Source: Anaerolineae bacterium
GTDB taxonomy: Bacteria; Chloroflexota; Anaerolineae; B4-G1
Direction of reading: 5' to 3'
Assembly: GCA_030612585.1 (NCBI GenBank)
Contig: JAUWNP010000176.1
Location: 1 to 9,268, forward strand
Length of the DNA: 9,268 bases
A program made the position numbers and the translations under genes. Of the stretch, positions 5,615-9,268 are shown one piece after another. The first letter of the stretch is position 1, and the number at the start of each line of letters is the position of its first letter. A model generated the notes under the pieces. The model had not been told where the DNA came from and made no database searches. It saw only the letters and a list, made by a program, of their open reading frames with translations.

Positions 5615-6979
5615 ATGACAACCGCAACATCTCAACCAATCGCTACCCGGCGCGAGCGCTGGGCCTGGTACCTGTATGACTTTGGCAATTCGGCCTACGC
5701 TGCCGTCGTTCTGCTGGCGGTCTACTCGGCCTACTTCCAGGGGAAGGTGATCGGCGGTGCCGAAGGCTCCCGGCTGTGGGGGCTGGCCGTGGGCATCGCC
5801 ATGCTGTTCGTGGCCGTCACCTCACCCATACTGGGTGCCATCGCCGATTTTTCTGGGGCCAAGAAACGTTTTCTTCTGTTCTGCACGGCCATGTCCATCC
5901 TGTTCACGGCCGGCCTCTTTTTCGCCACACCGGGCAACGCATTGATCGGCATAGGATTCTTCATTCTGGCCGAGATCGGGTATCGCGGCGCCCAGGTTTT
6001 CTATAACGCGCTGCTGCCCGAGATCGCCGCGCCGGAGGAGATGGGGCGCGTTTCCGGCTACGGCTGGGCCATCGGGACGGCGGGGGGGATCATCTGCCTG
6101 GTTCTGATTCTGCCGCTGATCATGTTTTTGGGCGATGCCTTCGCCGATGACACGCTCATCGTGCGCCTGTCGCTGGTAATCACAGCCGTCTTTTGGGCGA
6201 TCTCGGCGGCGCCCATTTTCCTCTGGCTGACCGAACGGGCTGAAGCGAGGTCTCTGCCGCCCGGCGAGAACTACCTGAGCGTTGCCTTCAAACAGTTGCG
6301 GGACACGATCCGGAAGGCCGGCCGCTTCAAGGAATTCGTCAAGTACATGCTCGCCTTCCTGGTCTACAACGACGGCGTGATTATGGCGCTGGACTTTGCC
6401 GCCATCATCGGCGCAGTGCTCTTTGGCCTGGACCAGCAAATGCTGATTATCTTCGTCATCATCGTACAGGTGACCAACGTCGTGGGTGCCTACCTCTTTG
6501 GAGAGTTGGTGGACCGCATCGGCGGCAAGAAGACTCTCATCCTATCCATCCTGATGATGATCGGCGTGGTAATCGGACTCTATTTCCACACCGCTGTCGG
6601 CCTGGGCAATAGCAATCCTCCGCAGACCGGCTTTTTCATCATCGGTGCTTTCGCCGGATTCGCCATGGCCGGTGTTCAGTCGGTCAGCCGGACGATGGTG
6701 GCGATGTTCAGCCCGCCGGGCCAGAGCGCCGAGTTCTACGGCTTCTTTTCCATGACTGGGCGCACGTCGTCATTCATTGGCCCGGCGGTATATGGCTGGC
6801 TGGCCGCCGAGGCTGCGCTGTGGTACCAGGCGCAGGGACAGGCGGTGGTGCTGGCCGAGCAATCCGGGCAGCGGCTGGCGATTCTGTCGATTGGGGCGTT
6901 TCTGCTGCTCGGCCTGATCCTGCTGTTGTTTGTCAACGAGGGCCAGGCCCGCGCAGCGGCAGAGAAAGTGACAGGGTGA
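5615..6979 (+). CDS. MFS transporter, UMF1 (Atg22-like) family, copy 1
   Basis: 454-residue membrane protein with about 12 segments. The family-defining N-terminus WAWYLYDFGNSAYAAVV (16-32) opens the first segment. The MFS loop 2-3 motif appears as GAIADFSGAKKRF (74-86), and a second-half version, GELVDRIGGKKT, lies near residue 300. NDGVI marks the start of the second half. UMF1 relatives include the vacuolar amino-acid effluxer Atg22; the bacterial members have no agreed substrate, so uptake or efflux of a small solute in this pathway is inference. The first codons follow a strong ribosome site. The stop lies 1 nt before the next ATG. It is a close paralogue of the gene at 8086, about three quarters identical by eye over the first 150 residues; one difference is a short extra segment after the LPLIMF stretch. 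Confidence 0.9.
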   Translation: MTTATSQPIATRRERWAWYLYDFGNSAYAAVVLLAVYSAYFQGKVIGGAEGSRLWGLAVGIAMLFVAVTSPILGAIADFSGAKKRFLLFCTAMSILFTAGLFFATPGNALIGIGFFILAEIGYRGAQVFYNALLPEIAAPEEMGRVSGYGWAIGTAGGIICLVLILPLIMFLGDAFADDTLIVRLSLVITAVFWAISAAPIFLWLTERAEARSLPPGENYLSVAFKQLRDTIRKAGRFKEFVKYMLAFLVYNDGVIMALDFAAIIGAVLFGLDQQMLIIFVIIVQVTNVVGAYLFGELVDRIGGKKTLILSILMMIGVVIGLYFHTAVGLGNSNPPQTGFFIIGAFAGFAMAGVQSVSRTMVAMFSPPGQSAEFYGFFSMTGRTSSFIGPAVYGWLAAEAALWYQAQGQAVVLAEQSGQRLAILSIGAFLLLGLILLLFVNEGQARAAAEKVTG

Positions 6980-6980
6980 C

Positions 6981-8081
6981 ATGATGAACGGAAGAGAACG
7001 CATCCTGACAGCGTTGGACGTCGGCGTACCCGACCGGGTGCCCGTTTGGATTCACGCGATCAATGAGGTCGCCATCGTCAACATCGGTAAACTGCTCGAC
7101 GATACTGTCCCTGACGCGAAACCCGTCAATCTCATGAGCCAGGAGGAGATGCTGAGAATCCTGGACACGCTCTTCATGATCCACGAAGAACTCGAGATTG
7201 ACGGATTCACCTCCCTGGGAATGAGCCAACTGGTCAACGTCACCAACCTGGATGAGACCCGTTTTCGAGACCAATGGGGCACCGTCTGGGCGCGCAGCCC
7301 GCACGGGATGGCCTACATGGTGGAGCCGCCCTTCAAAACGCCTGACGACATCCAAAACTACCAACGCCCCGAGGTCGGGCCGGGCGAAGCGTTCATGGCG
7401 CAAATGGCGCGGGAGCGGTTCGCGGGAGAAAAGGCCCAGTTCTTTTTGATGCGCGGCGCCTTCGTCCGCTCCTGGCGGCTCAGGGGAATGCAAAATCTTT
7501 TTATGGACATGATAGATCGGCCGGATTTCGTCCACCGATTGGCCCAGATGGTCACAGAGTACAACCTGGAATTGTGCGACCTGGTAGCGGAGACGGGCGC
7601 GGACGTGCTCATAATCGAGGATGACATCGCCAGCAACGAAAGCACGCTGGTCTCTCCGCGTCACTTTGACGAGTTCATCGCCCCGTACAACCAAAAACTG
7701 CTCGACCGCGCCCACGAGCGGGGGCTAAAAGTCATGCGCCACAGCGACGGCAATCTCTGGCCCATCCTGGATAGGCTGATCGAGATGGGGTACGATGGAC
7801 TCAACCCCTTGGACCCCCAGGCGGGGATGGAGTTAAAGAAGGTGAAAGAGTATTGCGGAGACAGGCTGTGCCTCCTGGGCAACATTGACTGCGGCGACCT
7901 GCTCTGTTCCGGGAGCGAGGAGCAGGTCGAGGCAGCGGTGATGCAGGCCATAGAGGACGCAGCGCCGGGAGGCGGTTACGTGCTCTGCTCGTCGAACTCG
8001 ATTCACCCTGGGGTAAAGGCGGAAAACTTTGTGGCAATGGTCAAAGCGGCCAAGAAATACGGCAAGTATGAGGAGGAATGA
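6981..8081 (+). CDS. Uroporphyrinogen decarboxylase-fold protein (UroD/MtaA-like)
   Basis: 366-residue TIM-barrel protein of the UroD domain superfamily, which holds haem-pathway UroD and zinc methyltransferases such as MtaA, MtbA and CmuA. It begins NGRERILTALDVGVPDRVPV (3-22), the usual opening of UroD-like enzymes outside haem synthesis. Where the methyltransferases carry zinc as His-X-Cys plus a late Cys, this protein has His254-Ser-Asp256-Gly-Asn, with Cys336 late in GYVLCSSNSIHPGV and two further cysteines at 304 and 309. It therefore may hold a different metal site or none. No corrinoid protein is in the window. Genuine haem-pathway UroD is unlikely given this opening and the context. 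The start is ATG 6981, or ATG 6984 with better spacing from AGGG. The gene touches both transporter genes, so it is part of their operon. Substrate unknown. Confidence 0.85.
   Translation: MMNGRERILTALDVGVPDRVPVWIHAINEVAIVNIGKLLDDTVPDAKPVNLMSQEEMLRILDTLFMIHEELEIDGFTSLGMSQLVNVTNLDETRFRDQWGTVWARSPHGMAYMVEPPFKTPDDIQNYQRPEVGPGEAFMAQMARERFAGEKAQFFLMRGAFVRSWRLRGMQNLFMDMIDRPDFVHRLAQMVTEYNLELCDLVAETGADVLIIEDDIASNESTLVSPRHFDEFIAPYNQKLLDRAHERGLKVMRHSDGNLWPILDRLIEMGYDGLNPLDPQAGMELKKVKEYCGDRLCLLGNIDCGDLLCSGSEEQVEAAVMQAIEDAAPGGGYVLCSSNSIHPGVKAENFVAMVKAAKKYGKYEEE
8071..8077 (+). promoter_or_regulatory. Ribosome binding site of the second UMF1 gene, inside the UroD-like gene
   Basis: AGGAGGA, 8 nt before ATG 8086, is built from the last Glu codons of the UroD-like gene. 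It supports start 8086 over GTG 8083 and implies translational coupling. Confidence 0.75.
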
Positions 8082-8085
8082 CGTG

Positions 8086-9268
8086 ATGACTGCGACCTCA
8101 AAACCAATATCAACGCGACGCGAACGTTGGGCCTGGTATCTATATGACTTTGGCAATTCGGCCTACGCCTCTGTGATCCTGCTGGCGGTCTATGCGACCT
8201 ATTTCAAAGAGCACGTCGTCGGCGGGGCGGAAGGCTCGCGGCTGTGGGGGCTGGCCGTAGCCTGCGCGATGATCGTCGTCGCCGTCACCTCGCCGGTGCT
8301 GGGAACCATCGCCGATTTTTCCGGGACCAAGAAACGGTTTCTTTTCTTCTTCACTGCCATGTCCTGCACATTCACCGCGCTGCTCTTTTTCGTTGATCAG
8401 GGCGACGTGCTGATGGGGATGGGATTCTTTATCCTGGCCGAGATCGGCTACCGCAGCGCACAGGTTTTCTACAACGGCCTGTTGCCCGAAATCGCCGCGC
8501 CCGAAGAGATGGGGCGGGTCTCTGGCGTAGGTTGGGGCATTGGATCGGTGGGCGGCATCATCTGCCTGCTCCTGATCCTGCCGCTGGTCGTCCTGATTGA
8601 GGGCGCCTTTATCCTGCGCCTGTCGCTGGTGATCACGGCGCTCTTTTTTGCCATCTCGTCCGTCCCGATCTTTCTCTGGCTGCGGGAGCGGGCCCAGCCT
8701 CAACCGTTGCCGTCCGGTGAATCCTATCTGGCCGTCGGTTTCAAGCAACTGTGGCGCACGCTCAAGACCGCCAGACGCTTTGGCGAGTTCGTCAAGTTCA
8801 TGGTCGCCTTTTTGATCTACAACGACGGCGTCATCACGGTGCTGAGTTTCGGGGCCATCATCGGCGCGGTGTTGTTTGGTATGGATCAGCAGATGCTGGT
8901 GATCTTTATCATCCTCATCCTGGTGACGAACGGCATCGGTTCTTATGTCTTTGGGCTGCTCGCCGACCGGATCGGCTGCAAACGTTCCGTCGTCCTTTCC
9001 CTCTTGATGATGATCGGCGTGATAGTCTGGCTGTTCTTTAACCACTCGCAGGTCAGTTTCTACTTCATCGGCGCGCTGGCCGGATTTGCCATGGCCGGTG
9101 CCCAGTCGGTCAGCCGGACGATGGTTGGGGTATTCAGTCCGCCGGGGCAGAGCGCCGAGTTCTATGGCTTGTTCGCTGTGGTCGGGCGCACATCGTCATT
9201 CATCGGCCCAGCGATCTATGGCTGGGTGGCGGCGGAGGCAGCGCTGTGGTACCAGGCGCAGGGACAGG
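8086..9268 (+). CDS. MFS transporter, UMF1 family, copy 2 (3' end outside window)
   Basis: 394 codons are present and the frame is open to the window end; by comparison with copy 1 (454 residues) about 50-60 residues are missing. It starts MTATSKPISTRRERWAWYLYDFG..., so the N-terminus matches copy 1 almost residue for residue. The MFS motif is GTIADFSGTKKRF, the second-half motif is GLLADRIGCKR, and NDGVI and the late SFIGPAIYGW are kept. About 11 membrane segments lie in the window. It begins 4 nt after the UroD-like stop. Substrate is unknown; two similar transporters around one enzyme could take substrate in and product out. It shares exact DNA stretches with copy 1 (for example 8143-8168 with 5675-5700). 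Confidence 0.9.
   Translation, partial: MTATSKPISTRRERWAWYLYDFGNSAYASVILLAVYATYFKEHVVGGAEGSRLWGLAVACAMIVVAVTSPVLGTIADFSGTKKRFLFFFTAMSCTFTALLFFVDQGDVLMGMGFFILAEIGYRSAQVFYNGLLPEIAAPEEMGRVSGVGWGIGSVGGIICLLLILPLVVLIEGAFILRLSLVITALFFAISSVPIFLWLRERAQPQPLPSGESYLAVGFKQLWRTLKTARRFGEFVKFMVAFLIYNDGVITVLSFGAIIGAVLFGMDQQMLVIFIILILVTNGIGSYVFGLLADRIGCKRSVVLSLLMMIGVIVWLFFNHSQVSFYFIGALAGFAMAGAQSVSRTMVGVFSPPGQSAEFYGLFAVVGRTSSFIGPAIYGWVAAEAALWYQAQGQ

Noticed and set aside
6933..7715. Antisense open frame opposite the UroD-like gene
   Set aside because: No domain and no ribosome site; explained by codon bias of the sense gene. The same holds for the antisense frames opposite both transporters (5822-6439 and 8140-9045).

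Overview
The window reads as bacterial, about 60% GC by impression. It looks like a free-living bacterium with a rich accessory metabolism. The mix of DUF433/DUF5615 toxin-antitoxin genes, GxxExxY proteins, UMF1-family transporters and UroD-like proteins is common in Chloroflexota (Anaerolineae-type) genomes. That placement is an inference from gene content and is weak. No rRNA, tRNA, CRISPR array or phage gene was seen.

Layout. (1) 80-690, minus strand: a two-gene toxin-antitoxin operon. A DUF433 antitoxin overlaps a DUF5615 PIN-like toxin by 4 nt, and a candidate promoter lies at 717-745. (2) About 746-1158: a gap with no convincing gene, holding only small repeats and palindromes. (3) 1159-4691, plus strand: a candidate promoter with a 19-bp palindrome in its spacer, then three tightly packed genes. 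They encode a sphingosine-1-phosphate-lyase-like PLP enzyme, a TauE/SafE (TSUP) permease and a zinc-dependent medium-chain dehydrogenase. (4) 4670-5585: a 916-bp unit bounded by 30-bp terminal inverted repeats that carries one gene, a double-domain GxxExxY protein. (5) 5615-9268, plus strand: a UMF1-family MFS transporter, a UroD/MtaA-fold protein and a second UMF1 paralogue that runs off the window end.

Blocks 3 and 5 look like one metabolic operon, because all genes are on one strand with small gaps or overlaps and mostly their own Shine-Dalgarno sites. It combines C-C cleavage or decarboxylation chemistry, alcohol oxidation, a UroD-fold enzyme and three transport proteins. No pathway with exactly this set is recognised here, and the substrate is unknown.

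The most interesting structure is block 4. The left inverted-repeat arm supplies the last codons and the stop of the dehydrogenase gene. Removing the unit between its repeats would join the dehydrogenase to a new stop codon two codons later, 22 nt before the start of the first UMF1 gene. This is what an insertion into a compact operon would look like, by a small element that ends the upstream gene and leaves the downstream ribosome site intact.
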